Shown: positions 25,453-34,104 of the stretch, one piece after another | Layout of the letters: each line of letters starts with the position of its first letter | Numbering within the stretch: position 1 is the stretch's first letter | NCBI RefSeq assembly: GCF_001039355.2 | Contig: NW_019776157.1 | Coordinates: 308,359 to 359,788 of the forward strand | Reading direction: 5' to 3' | Length of the DNA stretch: 51,430 nucleotides | Source of the DNA: Lingula anatina | Lineage: Eukaryota; Brachiopoda; Lingulata; Lingulida; Lingulidae | Position numbers and translations under genes: made by a program | Notes under the pieces: model-generated | Told to the model about the DNA's origin: nothing | Databases searched by the model: none | What the model saw: the letters and a program-made list of their open reading frames with translations, nothing else

Positions 25453-28347
25453 CACAAATGACTAGTGTAATGAATTTTGCAGGTGATTGAAAAAAAAAGA
25501 GAAAGAATTGAATTTGTGTTTTTATAATTCTGAAAACATAGATGTTTGCCTTACGTAAATATTTTCTTACTATTCCAGTCCACCATTAACATGAGCCACC
25601 ACCTGATGAGTTCACACATCCAGAAAGTGTTAACAAATGTTGAAACTTGGCATTCTTAATAAATTATACTTTTGAAATACATCTAGGGAAAAGGCTATTA
25701 ACACATTTTTTTCATAATTATCCAGGGATATCTTCAGCCAGAGCTACTACATAATGAGTTCACACATCTAGATTTCCCCAGACGTGTCCATAAAAAAGAC
25801 ATTGGAAAGAGGATGCTGTACAGGGATGCACAGATGTCTGGTTGGTAAGGCAAAAGTTACAAAGTTTGAGAATTTCACATCATAAAATAGAGTAATAAGG
25901 TTCTCACTTAATTCAGATATGACAAACTCAGTCACTATATTTCACAATTTTCAAAAATTTTTTCATAAAGTAATCATTAAGGCATTTTAAATGTTGATTT
26001 GTAAAGGCCGCATATTTTTTCATTGGGCCACTGAATATTGTAAAAATTTTCTTGAATATACTTGAAATTTGATGCAAAAATCAAATAAAAGTGTAGAAAT
26101 ATTAGCTCAATAGTTAGGTATCTAACATTATCATTATAATCATTATATTCACTTCAGGGCATACAAGACAGTAGAAGAGGGTGACCTCAAGTTTCCTCTG
26201 GTATTTGGAGATGGGAAAAGGGTAAAATAAGTTTCTGAAAGCCCAATTACACTAGGCCTCACCCCCTGTTTCACAAAATAACTATAAAAAATGAAAGTAG
26301 GTTTTTATTTCTGCAACCTCATTTCTTTTATTTGGACCCAGGATTAAACAGACAGTTCTTTTGCTGAACGGGTTCCCTTTCAAGGCCTAAATATGGTCAC
26401 TTATTTTATTCTTGCATGTTCTGATGGGTTTGTGGAGGCAGGTATTTTCTGGATTGTGCTGTTTATCATATATAACACAATGAGAATCCCCAACTAAGGA
26501 GTTAATATGGCATTGGAAATTATTAAATGCTTATACATGATTATTGGCATATTAGCAAAATACATGGCTATTCATGTTACTAATAAAGTTCTACTTATTG
26601 CTCACATCCACAGTTTTTATCCCAAGATGCAAGTTTTAAAGTTAACATTGTATCTTTGTTTTTTTTTTTTTTCATTTTTTAATGTTATATATCAGATCAT
26701 GAAGTTTAATAGAAAAAATCTTAGCATCTGTATATGAAATAAAGCTTTAGCCCCCTCCCTCCCCCTCCAAAAAAAAAGGGGGTTCTACAGTTATATAATA
26801 GTTCGAATTTTTCTATAATGTAAACATTTCTATTTTAACAGGCCAGGGTGCTAGCCACAATAGGTGTAACACGGGGATTTGGAGATCACGACTTAATGGT
26901 GCATGATTCTAATATACATATAAAACCATTCCTAACTCCAGTACCAGAGGTAGGGGTACAGCTGTGCAATACATAAATATATACACACACACGTGCACAC
27001 ACACACACACATGCACGGGTGCAAGCAATAGTTCACAATAATACAGCTACCTACTTAATTGGTAAGGCCCATAGTCAGAGGTTGAGAAATGACAAATCTA
27101 ACCATTACCCTACTATGATGAGGAGGAGTACATTGTTAAATTATTTCAAAGTTCAAAAAGGTGAGCAGGGCTCACAGTGCGTATCATAAATGTATTTTGT
27201 AAGTAATTTAAATGTCATGTCATAATGAAATGGAACTTTGAAATAAATGATTGGGTATTTGAACATGTTTGGAAAAAAAATGTTTCTTCACATGATTCTG
27301 AGGCCATAATTTTAAATCAAATTAAAAAATGCCTCACAAAACTCATTATCTCCTTAATAACTCTGGATAATAATATAACATAACTGGATAGTATGTATCC
27401 CTTGATATGTCAAGGTCATGTACATTCTTTTTAAAAATTTTAGAGATATTTGAAAATTTTAACATTTTAGTGATATTACTCCAGGTTAAGGTGTATGACA
27501 TGACAAGCTGTAAGCACTCGGAGGATGATGTACTTATATTGGGCTCAGACGGCTACTGGGATGTGACCAGTAACGAGAAGACAGTAGATTTAGTGTTAGA
27601 ATCACTGAAGCATTATCATAAAGGTGATCAAAGCAGGTGAGTTGATAATATACTGAGCTTCTCTCTTTTGTGTGGCAGGGCATCATGGGGAATAGTACTG
27701 TTGTTTTAATCACGATGTATTATAATAACATAAGTGTGTAGAGACATGTCATGTTTGTGTAGAATGTGCTGGGTGAGACTGTTTGATGCCTTCATGTTGG
27801 GCAAGTTTGCTCCTTTGTGAGATTGTGTTTGGTGAGATTTTGTTTGATGTGATTGCACTAGGTGAGATTGTGTTGCACCGGATTGTGCTGGCCATGCATT
27901 AGAGTCTGGGGTGTGTAACAGCAATGAGGAGAGAGTAGAAGTAACTGTTATGATAAAATCATTGAAAACTTTTCATTGAAGAAACTGGTATTGTTGAGTG
28001 TCCACCTTCTGCAAAGGTGTCAACCAGTGCTGAAGGGCTGTACAAGTCTTGGTTTGACTTTCTACTTCTAATGTACAGAATGAAACATAATGAGGCACTC
28101 TGTGTCACTGCCGAGAGAAATATTTATGTATATAATTTATTTTGTTTCCCCTAGATACACTCGCCTGGCACAGGACCTAGTAATGTTTGCACGGGGGCTT
28201 CTCAAGGGTAGAGCATGGAAGACTGAGGGTGATAAATCGGCATCAGGGGACGATATCACAATATTTGCCATTCCACTGTATAGGTACAAGCCACTGAATT
28301 TAGGGAAATCAAGGACATCACAAACTAACAGTATCCCTAACAGCTGA
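2767..28347 (+). CDS. PPM1H-like: PPM1H/PPM1J/PPM1M-type metal-dependent (PP2C) Ser/Thr protein phosphatase, 11 coding exons
   Basis: Non-redundant exons: 2767-3002, 12178-12334, 13247-13354, 21674-21859, 22294-22406, 22596-22680, 23034-23152, 23466-23529, 24434-24541, 27485-27636 and 28155-28347. They sum to 1521 nt in one frame, 506 aa, close to the length of vertebrate PPM1H. The start MLNRFKSVVENVMGG, then LPWNAGYAE at 71-79, is typical of the PPM1H/J/M subgroup. PP2C landmarks are NED (89-91), FDGHAG (146-151), GGCTAL (244-249), VANAGD (260-265), TGVTRG-like IGVTRGFGDHD in exon 9, SDGYWD (413-418) and SGDD (473-476). The metal-binding acidic residues (E90/D91, D147, D414, D475/D476) are all present, so the enzyme should be active. 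It would remove phosphate from Ser/Thr; vertebrate PPM1H acts on Rab GTPases phosphorylated by LRRK2. Exons 2-3 and 5-9 occur twice in the window and are treated here as allelic copies. An AATAAA lies at about 28384. Confidence 0.95.
4983..5028. repeat. (TA)n microsatellite
   Basis: About 23 TA units lie in intron 1. Confidence 0.95.
7640..7895 (-). repeat. Possible tRNA-derived SINE remnant
   Basis: On the minus strand, GGGAGGCCTGGGTATGAATC resembles the anticodon-arm to B-box part of tRNA-derived SINE heads (B-box consensus GGTTCGANNCC). A second tRNA-like segment (GTGCCGAGTGGCTGC) lies on the plus strand at about 7485. Both are degraded, and this is a resemblance rather than a confirmed element. 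Confidence 0.25.
8003..8029. repeat. Poly-G tract
   Basis: Twenty-seven bases are G except for one A. G runs recur at 18097-18113, 30498-30509, 49109-49122 and 49716-49732. Such tracts break sequencing and can form quadruplexes. Confidence 0.9.
9361..9434. repeat. Poly-C tract and (GT)n microsatellite
   Basis: A C run begins near 9361 and a (TG)n run covers 9404-9434, inside intron 1. The open frames crossing it are low-complexity artefacts. Confidence 0.9.
9862..10029. mobile_element. Short hAT-like element remnant
   Basis: The left end CAGGGGCAGATTTAG and the right end GGATCCCCCCCTG form an imperfect terminal inverted repeat of the CAGGGG type seen in many hAT elements. The 168-bp interior repeats GAAGACGGTCAA twice (about 9896 and 9951) and has no ORF. 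The flanks share only CTTCT, so no clean 8-bp target duplication supports it. Confidence 0.4.
10570..10770. repeat. Dispersed repeat family, copy 3 (inverted relative to 1158-1330)
   Basis: The reverse complement matches copy 2, from GGGCTCATTCCCAATAAAAC through GAATACAATCAGGTTAAC, GCCTCCTCATTTCC and TTCTACTGAACGCCA. The GACTCTTGCTGAAT segment also matches the core of the element at 485-701. It is non-coding. Confidence 0.55.
11465..11840. mobile_element. Tc1/mariner-type MITE with ~45-bp TIRs and TA target duplication
   Basis: CAGGGTGTCTCAATATTGAT at the left and its near-perfect reverse complement ending CCCCCTG at the right are flanked on both sides by TA. The inverted repeats extend through GGAACCCACAAATA and about 10 bases more. 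The 376-bp interior has one short ORF but no transposase signature, so it is non-autonomous. Confidence 0.8.
12335..13246 (+). other. Intron 2 of the PPM1H-like gene (haplotype A)
   Basis: This 912-bp intron includes A/T-rich runs (about 12506-12545) and the 12785-13008 inverted-repeat element. The long minus-strand open frame across 12140-12778 overlaps exon 2 antisense and shows no recognisable domain. Confidence 0.6.
12785..13008. mobile_element. Inverted-repeat element present in both haplotypes
   Basis: GGCTGGTCATGTGACAGG (12807-12824) is matched by its exact reverse complement at 12964-12981. The outer arms AGAGTGTCAGTGAC and GTCTCTGACACTC continue the inversion, giving an element of roughly 224 bp. 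The allelic copy lies at about 15797-16020. A 40-residue minus-strand ORF in the right arm is conserved between the alleles but has a stop in this copy. No target-site duplication was identified. Confidence 0.55.
13327..14424 (+). repeat. Degenerate repeats of the exon 3 / intron 3 junction
   Basis: The exon 3 end and donor, ATGAACTTACTGGATTATCA then TGTCAAGGTAAGGTGACA, recur almost intact at 13436-13475 and in weaker form at about 14210-14250, 14263-14303, 14325-14365 and 14381-14424. Each copy keeps ATGAACTT..., a GATTAT-like centre and often GGTAA. The near-perfect copy at 13436 restores a strong donor (GT at 13463), exactly 108 bp after the true donor (GT at 13355). Reading on from the true donor gives GTA AGG TGA, a stop. 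Confidence 0.65.
13534..14198. mobile_element. TTAA-flanked (piggyBac-like) 665-bp element
   Basis: TTAA lies on both sides (13530-13533 and 14199-14202). The left TIR AGCAATAATAACTCTTC pairs with the right end, whose reverse complement is AGTCATAATAACTCTTC. It encodes no transposase. Inside is a GC-richer segment around 13690-13800 with ATGGCGGGAAACCCTCAG followed by a strong GTAAGT donor, which looks like a promoter plus first exon. A triplicated GTACGGTAA motif lies near 14115-14136. It is absent from the haplotype B copy. Confidence 0.65.
14540..14696 (-). mobile_element. Old, diverged relative of the 13534-14198 element
   Basis: Read on the minus strand from TTAA near 14692, AGTGATAACAACTG and then ATTGTAAACAACTCATGGAA and ACCACCAAAACAGCAGTTAT track the left third of the 13534 element at perhaps 75% identity. 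Its allelic copy is at about 16825-16980, so this insertion predates the haplotype split. Confidence 0.5.
14880..14884. other. Assembly join: left tip of a CACTA-like insertion, then N
   Basis: After AGG (14877-14879) come CACT and a single N at 14884, then the sequence jumps back to the start of the duplicated block. The four bases are read as the left end of the element whose right end is at 19132. Confidence 0.6.
14887..17163. repeat. Haplotype B copy of the exon 2-3 block
   Basis: This is the partner of 11897-14879. It contains exon 2' (15176-15332) and exon 3' (16259-16366). It lacks the 665-bp TTAA element and the near-perfect junction duplication, but carries its own extra junction-like copy at about 16448-16490. 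Confidence 0.85.
15176..16366 (+). pseudogene. Second copies of PPM1H-like exons 2 and 3 (allelic duplicate, not a separate gene)
   Basis: Exon 2' (157 nt) differs from exon 2 at about five bases, one of them coding (Cys to Ser in the PPxVQPN segment). Exon 3' (108 nt) is identical. Splice sites are intact. Splicing exon 3 onto exon 2' would shift phase (phase 0 into a 1-nt split) and read AGT GAT CAA TGG AGG AAA AAG TAA, a stop. Both copies therefore cannot sit in one productive mRNA. An uncollapsed second haplotype explains this best. Mutually exclusive exon pairs in a real tandem duplication remain possible. Confidence 0.8.
17161..18113. repeat. Haplotype B copy of the intron 3 segment (partner 19133-20078)
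   Basis: The copy is near-identical to 19133-20078, including the 249-bp MITE. It ends in a long G run directly before the N at 18114, while the partner has only a short G run and continues. This is consistent with a contig ending in a homopolymer. Confidence 0.85.
17438..17686. mobile_element. Harbinger-like MITE, near-complete hairpin (haplotype B copy)
   Basis: TTA duplications (17435-17437 and 17687-17689) flank a 249-bp element that starts GGCTGCATTCACATG and ends with the inverse CATGTGAACGCAGCC. The arms pair over about 100 bases, including GCGGTATCTTGTGATCACGG. The 3-bp TTA target and GGC/GGG ends are typical of PIF/Harbinger MITEs. Confidence 0.75.
18115..19132. mobile_element. Right part of a CACTA-like (EnSpm-type) element, haplotype A
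   Basis: The block is unique to one haplotype. Its right end is CACTAGTG (19125-19132) followed by AGG (19133-19135), and the same AGG precedes CACT at 14880. The other haplotype has a single AGG at 17161-17163 with continuous flanks. A CACTA end, a TAGTG end and a 3-bp target duplication fit the CACTA superfamily. The subterminal part has palindromic GTCTTAAGAC-type motifs. The left part of the element is missing behind the assembly gaps, so total length is unknown. Confidence 0.65.
18230..18487 (-). CDS. ORF remnant inside the CACTA-like element
   Basis: The minus strand is open from about 18487 to a stop at 18230. It begins GDVVAIGLGPKSFDAAEVI and continues into a segment with KYLKKRGQVLTEW. 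No family is recognised. The reading resembles a real coding exon, with possible 5' boundary GATGTAG|TTGCG. Being inside the insertion, it is most likely part of an element-encoded protein, but no DDE catalytic motif is visible in what remains. Confidence 0.4.
   Translation of the reverse strand, partial: ALGDVVAIGLGPKSFDAAEVIRVDNDQVSVKYLKKRGQVLTEWLIEGMDYLGKCHINSVVSCFRNKNYISKEEMDRTLDILKEIF
19133..20078. repeat. Haplotype A copy of the intron 3 segment (partner 17161-18113)
   Basis: The block begins at the AGG right after the CACTA-like element and tracks 17161-18113 to the G run, then continues uniquely into the rest of intron 3. Confidence 0.85.
19410..19659. mobile_element. Harbinger-like MITE (haplotype A copy)
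   Basis: This is the allelic counterpart of 17438-17686, with the same TTA duplications (19407-19409 and 19660-19662) and 250 bp long. The insertion is shared by both haplotypes. Confidence 0.75.
20079..21673 (+). other. 3' part of intron 3
   Basis: This is unique AT-rich intron sequence. It holds the LINE remnant below and a short (AAATC)n run near 20490. I see no exon before the acceptor TTTCAG at 21673. Confidence 0.6.
20210..20440 (+). mobile_element. Non-LTR retrotransposon (LINE) reverse-transcriptase C-terminal remnant
   Basis: Codons from 20251 read DHITPVLHDLHWLPISQR, followed by a segment with YKMILMTFNILKG. The HITPVL...LHWLPI...R..YK signature is the conserved end of CR1/L2/jockey-group reverse transcriptases. 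A stop follows within about 45 codons and the upstream part is frameshifted, so it is a dead fragment. Confidence 0.75.
22709..22757. repeat. (TG)n microsatellite just after exon 6
   Basis: The run starts 29 bp downstream of the exon 6 donor. The allelic run is at 25399-25447. Confidence 0.95.
23558..23763. mobile_element. Harbinger-like MITE, filled site in haplotype A
   Basis: The ends GGCTCCGTTCACATG and CATGTGAATGGAGTC are flanked by TTA (23555-23557 and 23764-23766). It belongs to the same family as 17438-17686 but is 206 bp, with a shortened centre. The other haplotype has only CCCAATTACACTAGG at 26241-26255, the intact empty site with one TTA. Confidence 0.85.
24569..24605. repeat. 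(CA)n microsatellite after exon 9
   Basis: It is an imperfect CA run. The allelic run is at 26982-27012. Confidence 0.9.
24884..27286. repeat. Haplotype B copy of the exon 5-9 block
   Basis: It starts right after the N at 24880 and tracks 22187-24876, then runs on without a break into exon 10. The haplotype B contig therefore supplies the 3' end of the gene. Confidence 0.85.
24991..26949 (+). pseudogene. Second copies of PPM1H-like exons 5-9 (allelic duplicate)
   Basis: Exons 5' to 9' are 24991-25103, 25291-25375, 25726-25844, 26158-26221 and 26842-26949. Lengths equal the first set (113, 85, 119, 64 and 108 nt). Coding differences are minimal; one synonymous AAA/AGA-region change was noted in exon 7. 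Exon 9 to exon 5' would stay in frame (489 nt, 163 codons), so phase alone does not exclude a real duplication. However, it would repeat half of the catalytic domain, and the block sits against an N. Confidence 0.8.
27817..27890. repeat. Degenerate short tandem repeat in intron 10
   Basis: About five imperfect copies of a GTGAGATTGTGTTTG-like 15-20-mer lie between exons 10 and 11. Several carry GTGAGA, a donor-like string. Confidence 0.6.
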
Positions 28348-29948
28348 TAAACCATAGTTTTAGCCATATACATGATATTTTGAAATAAATCACTACAGGT
28401 ATTAAGTAATGCTATAATGATGAAAACGTGGACCTGTTTGTCTGCTGGAAGACTTTCAGGTCTTCTTGATGGATGTTTTTAAATGTCACAAGGGAAAAGC
28501 AAACTTAAGTTGATTTCTTAAATATACTACTTTGGAGGACTAGCAACCTGTATGGCTGTGACTGCCTTAGAAAATGCAGTTTTTAATCAGGACAACAAAT
28601 GTGGAAATATATCTAAGGCTTACCTGGAGCATCGCTCAGTTGAAATAATTCCACTTGGGATATGTTTTATGTTTACAAATTGAAAGAAATGTTGCTGCTG
28701 CCGCCATGAGACCCAGTACCATACGCACAGTGGATTAATTATATTGCCTTTTGAATGATGTTGCTGCAAGACACCTGGCAAATTAATTTTTTTTTTTTTT
28801 CGGAAGATGCCAGGACAGAGTTAAACAATAGCTGTATGGATTTCTTCTCTCAAATTTTACAGCTGAGTTACAGTACCAAGGATCCATTTTTGTAAATGCA
28901 TGTATTCATTATAAATATGTTGTAAAAAAGACAGTTATATGACTATTGTCCATTGGCATTTTGTCTGCCAACGTCATAAATATGTTAGATAAGAATTGGA
29001 AAACATTTTAAAAGTAAAGGCAGGCCTTATTGTATATACTGTAAGAAGAATAATGGGATTCCATTTGTTGTTCTTTTCAAAACTTTATCAGCTCTGTAAG
29101 TTACTTTTTAGTTTCTTTTTGATAAGTTATTGATATAACTGTTGAAAGAAGAATCTTTATAAACTTCTTTCATCTGTGCTGTCTTGAGAATTGCCGTATA
29201 AATTTGGAAATTTCCCAAAATTAAACATAAAATAGAGAAAACAAGACTGTGCCTGAAATGAGTCAAAGTCGTCTTCTAATCAAACAGACAGATCTTTAAC
29301 AAACCAACTTGTCACCAAAATTTTAAAAACAGAATGTGCCACTTTGCATATTTTAAATCATAAAAAAGTAACAGCAACTTATTTGTTCCCAAAGCAAACT
29401 GTTTTTCGATCATTTTAAAACTGATTTTCACCTATCTGGCCTTAGCCTTGGCAAATGGTGTATATTTGTTATGTAGCAATAAGTTGCTATTGGAAATTCA
29501 GTGTCAAAGCATCGTACTTAATATTATTAGCTTAACACTATCAAAGAATTATTTATTATAATCATTTAAGGGATTGTGCATAAGAGCACTTGCTGTAAGA
29601 ATATTGGTAATTTTGTTTTACTATTTACTTCTTTAGAAGGTAAACAGGGTATGTTCAGTCATTGCAGTCATACTTACTTTTTTATGATTAAGATAGAAAT
29701 TGTTTCACCATTAACTCAAAACACAGTGAATTAATAGTGAAAACATTCCTATGGTAATCATAGAGTGCAATAACAAGTCTTAAGTTTTTCTATACATATG
29801 TTATAAAATATCTATATGAATATATTGTGATCAATATGTAAAATATAACAAAACAGTTTGTACAAAGTCGGATTACAAATGTTCAGCTAAGTGCAGGTTT
29901 TCATGGAGGTACATGAAAAACAGAAGCACAGATGAACAGGGAAATCTT

Positions 29949-30165
29949 AATCCAGTTACAGTTCATTAAGTGATAGAGAATAGGTGGTAGTTAATGAATC
30001 ACTTATGATTACATGCTAAATCTGAATCTAGTTTTAATTCATTAAGTAATAGAGAATAGGTAGAAGTTAAAATGACACGAGTTATGATTACACGTTAAAT
30101 ATGAATCCAGTTATAATTCATGAAGACAGAGAGAGGAGCTGGAAGTTAAAATAACATCACTCAAT
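29949..30165. repeat. Three diverged tandem units of 76-79 bp
   Basis: Units start at 29949, 30025 and 30104. Each begins AATC(C/T)AGTT and carries TTCAT(T/G)AAG, AGAGAATAGGT-like and AGTTAA segments. Units 1 and 2 also share TTATGATTACA. The third is truncated or diverged. Confidence 0.7.
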
Positions 30166-32683
30166 AAAATGCTACACGCTTAGTGATAATATTCATAATT
30201 TATCGTGGGAATTTTTCAAAAATGTGCAATAAATTCAGACTTGGTTATCTCTGTTGGTGTTAATAGTTCTCTAGAATGAAGTCATATTAAAGAAAGATGA
30301 AAAGTGGTTGTTGTAACTCTTGGTGGCAGGATGTACAAGATGACCTGCATCACATTTGTAACAACAACAGGATCATGTGGTAAATCTGTGGTCTGAGATA
30401 TCTGATATCAATTGAGGGAATGCAGTTAAGTCTCTTCAGAAACCATTGGTCCACACAAATAAATACACTGAAGTCTATTGCCCTTGAACTTGCGGGGAGG
30501 GGGGGGGGACTTCTTGTCTTTTTACGCATAGTTTAAGATTATTTGTATCAATCTTGGGACATAATGATCTCTCCTAAAACGAAGACCTAAGGCAAGGAAA
30601 CCCCCAAGAACTATTCTTTAGTCTGGGTTATATGGCATCAGTCCCAGAAATGTTGTTTAATTATAACCCATCAGACTGCAGACACACATGAAGAAACTCA
30701 AGTATCCATTGTCCTTGTAACAGAAGGTATGTACTGTCCTCAAGTTTACAGGCCAAGGCAAAGAAAACCAACAATATACAAGAAATCCACTTCAAATGGA
30801 CTTATCTGAAAATTTTATGTTTAGCCATGTGAAGCATTGACATTTACCTGTACAATGGAGGAATTAAATGTTGAGATCATATTCCCTTGATAACTGTAAA
30901 AATATTCCGTCAGTTATTCTAAGATATTAAAAAGACAGGTCAAGACACTGCTCAAAGTATGCAACAGAGAAAAAAAAACGTGACAAGCTTACTACAAACA
31001 ATCTTTTAAGACATACACTTTTTAATGGATTGGCTTTCCTTTTATAAGATCTTTGATCCTTATATATCATTCCATTCAAGAATCTTCGATGAAGAAAAAA
31101 ATGTAAATTTGATGATCTATTCTAATGCCATCTTTAAACTGATTTTTAGAAGTAATCCGATTTTAAGAAGAGCAGTTGAAATACAGTAGAGATCAGTTGA
31201 AATTACACTTAAAGAAATAGAATGCTCTCTGATAAACTAACTTTTAATTATTTTTTCAGATGTTTTATTGTGAAAATACAGTTATCACACCATCACAAAC
31301 AAACTCATCACAGAAGACGAACAGATTCTTAAAATAGGTGCAAATTGAACATCAAAATATGAATTGGTCCCCAAAATAAATATGCCTTAAATACTAGTCG
31401 AATGTTCAGGTAAACATCACAGCATAATGTGATCACACAAATGAATAATATTTAAGTCCAACAAAACATGTTTACAATACGAAATTGAGACAGAAATATC
31501 TGTATGGCGACACCTAATGCTGGCTTATATCTCATATCAGTCTTCAATTATATCAATGCCTGTTTAACTTGTTATATATATTATAGAGATCATAATATTG
31601 CACAATCAACATGCCTTAAGATGATGGTTGCCAGAATATCACATCTGCAAAAATCCCTGAGAGGAATGTTCAGTTGTGGTGGTTTGGTCATGTTAAAATG
31701 GGCTTGTTTTCTAATGGTGTATGTTTTATGACAAGGCATTGCTCTTAAGTGACATCTCAAGTGCACCTAGTCACACGTATGGTTTACAGAAGGGTCACCT
31801 CCTGTGTTCTCATCAAGTCACTAAACCATGTCCTTTGAAGAGTAATGTGTAGATGACCTATGAAATAGATTGTTCGGAAAGACTGCTGGAATGATCTTCA
31901 GGAAACCTCCTGATATGTGTCTGTGGTTATTTTGGTCAAGAAGTTGTGTGCGTCTAAGGCTTTCACGGTGGTACAATTCATCTATAATAATGTGCAAGAA
32001 CTGAAAAGAGAAATGAAGAATTTCTAGACATAAAGTATATGCACAGAAACTCAATGACATAATTATATAACTGCACATAAAATAATTTAATTGAAACATA
32101 TAAAGAAAAATGGGAGGGGGTTTGCAATTCAACGTGAAGAGTCATATCAAGACATCAGCTAAGCTAAATATCAGGCTTTAGTGCTTCTGCCATAAAAAGC
32201 AGACTAGTAAACTGGAAATTTTGTTTAAGTCAATTAACAGCTATAAAAAATGTACCCACAATGAATATTTAATGAAATAAATGCTTAATATGAAATATTT
32301 ACTTTAAAATCGGGCACAAAGATTACATGAGACATTACCAGTCAAAACGAATGTTTATGAATAAATGTTTGTCAACATGAACATATGCCACTATGCCATG
32401 TATTGAATATGTAGCAAAATAATATATTCATTCCACAGCAGCTAATATTCAGCAATTGGTTAAATGGAACAAGCGTAAAATTGCTAAGAGAAAGCGAGAG
32501 AAGAATGTATATTAAAAGGTAAGTTGTTTAGGACCTGGCTAACAACTGTCAGTGTCTGATAGCAGGGTGTGCAGCTTTGCAGCTTTCAGAACTTGTCATC
32601 TTGACGAATGCCTCATGGCTGGCACTCACCTAGACACCAAAGCCCTGTAGCACTCACCAAAAATTTCACGTGCCATATATATA

Positions 32684-32710
32684 TATTGTGACCATATTTC
32701 ATTAAAGCAT

Positions 32711-32770
<60 letters not shown>

Positions 32771-32797
32771 ATGCTTTAATGAAATATGGTCACAATA
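32684..32797. repeat. Perfect palindrome with (AT)n core
   Basis: TATTGTGACCATATTTCATT and the following GCATACTATA region (32684-32718) are matched exactly by their reverse complement at 32763-32797 around an AT repeat. The arms are about 35 nt plus the AT core, able to form a long hairpin or cruciform. Confidence 0.9.
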
Positions 32798-33111
32798 AGT
32801 AAGGACTGAATTCAATGTAAATTCGTAATCAGAATTATTCAAAATTAGTTTCATACATTTTGAGCATGTTTTAGTGCCCAGACACCATTAGCCAAAGTGG
32901 TGAGTCATTCATTTGCAGTACTAGCCAGTCAATGTCAATACATGCTATGGCGAGTTGGCAAGTGGTTATTTCACACCAGGTGAAAGTAAGATAGTATTGT
33001 ACATACTGTAGTTGCCTGAAAGAAAAGTGACTGCAGCCACTCAGGATCAGATACAGAAGAGCTGTATAGTTGTTACCTGAATGAGATATTAGGCAGCAAG
33101 CAGGGATCCAC

Positions 33112-34104
33112 CTACTTTGACTTTGTATCACGTGGACATTTGCAGCGCTCTTCGACTGGGACACCCTTTAAGGCTTGTTCTATGTGCTGACCACAGCCTG
33201 AAAAAGCACATTAAATCAGGCAATAACAATATGTACAGGTCTAATATCAGTTCATTCTTAAACCGTAGATTCTGTAATTTACATGATTACTTGGTTAATA
33301 AAATTTATTTTAAACAAATACTTTAAAATTTATTTTTTAAATTAATTTCTAGCATGCTTAAAAGTAAACTTTTGAAGAGCTGTATTCTTTCCAAAGTTAA
33401 ACACTACAGCATTTTAAATTCTTAGCTAAAACAGTCAGAAAATAATAATCAGAAAATGTTATTATCGTTTTTTTCAACAAGTACAAGTTAGCACAAACTT
33501 CATGGGTTAGCACTGCTATTGACAATTTTGATTTCATTTCTGTGCCAATGTATAAAAGCAAAGGCCTAAAAAAAATGTAAAATTAAATGAAAACCAGTTT
33601 CCGAACCAGACGTGGATATTACCAATTACTGACAGTTCTGCTGATGAGCAAACTGGCTGGCTTTACAGGAGTCCATGAGATGACGAAATGAGAGGTAAGA
33701 TAAAAATCTAAGAGCTTTTACTGGTGCAGAAACTGATCTTCATTTAACACTTTTTGAGGCCTTTCCTTTTATGGGTTTACTGGCTGTAGAAATTTGAGGT
33801 TCCAATTACTAAGAATATTAACAGCTAATAAAAACTGTAAAAAAACTGTTTGAAAAGTGTAAGTTAATTACAGGGTGGGGGGATACTACAAAAATACCTA
33901 AAGTTGAAGTAATGGAGAGAGGGTTGCCATGGAAAGGTCTCACACAAACACATTTAAAAGAAAAAAAATGACTTAAGTAGTGCAAGGGGTAAAATGTACT
34001 GAATATATTTATTGAATTTACCTGTAAGCCTTGTATCTTTAATCAATTAACTCACCTCCCCAGGTTGGTTTTCCACACTTCTCGCATGTCTTTTTAAAGC
34101 ACAT
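33112..34104 (-). CDS. Small Cys-rich protein (44 aa), two exons
   Basis: Exon 1 (34104 to 34056) begins MCFKKTCEKCGKPTWG and ends at a GTGAGT donor. Exon 2 (33197 to 33112) follows a CTTTTTCAG acceptor, begins with CGQHIEQALKGVP, ends with RCKCPRDTKSK and stops at TAG. The split Gly codon joins in phase. Cysteines at 2, 7, 10, 18, 35 and 37 include a CxxC and a CxC, with His21, and suggest a small zinc-binding fold. The pattern CxxCxKPTWxGCGxHIE resembles a family of short uncharacterised proteins found in bacteria and eukaryotes; this is from memory, with no name assigned. Both coding exons are below the usual ORF cut-off. Confidence 0.8.

Larger units (their letters stand above)
28348..33111. 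other. 3' flank of the PPM1H-like gene and intergenic region
   Basis: The first part is presumably 3'UTR (AATAAA at about 28384). No ORF here shows conserved domains or splice context. It contains the tandem repeat at 29949-30165 and the AT-cored palindrome at 32684-32797. The rest is AT-rich sequence in which I see nothing definite. Confidence 0.6.
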
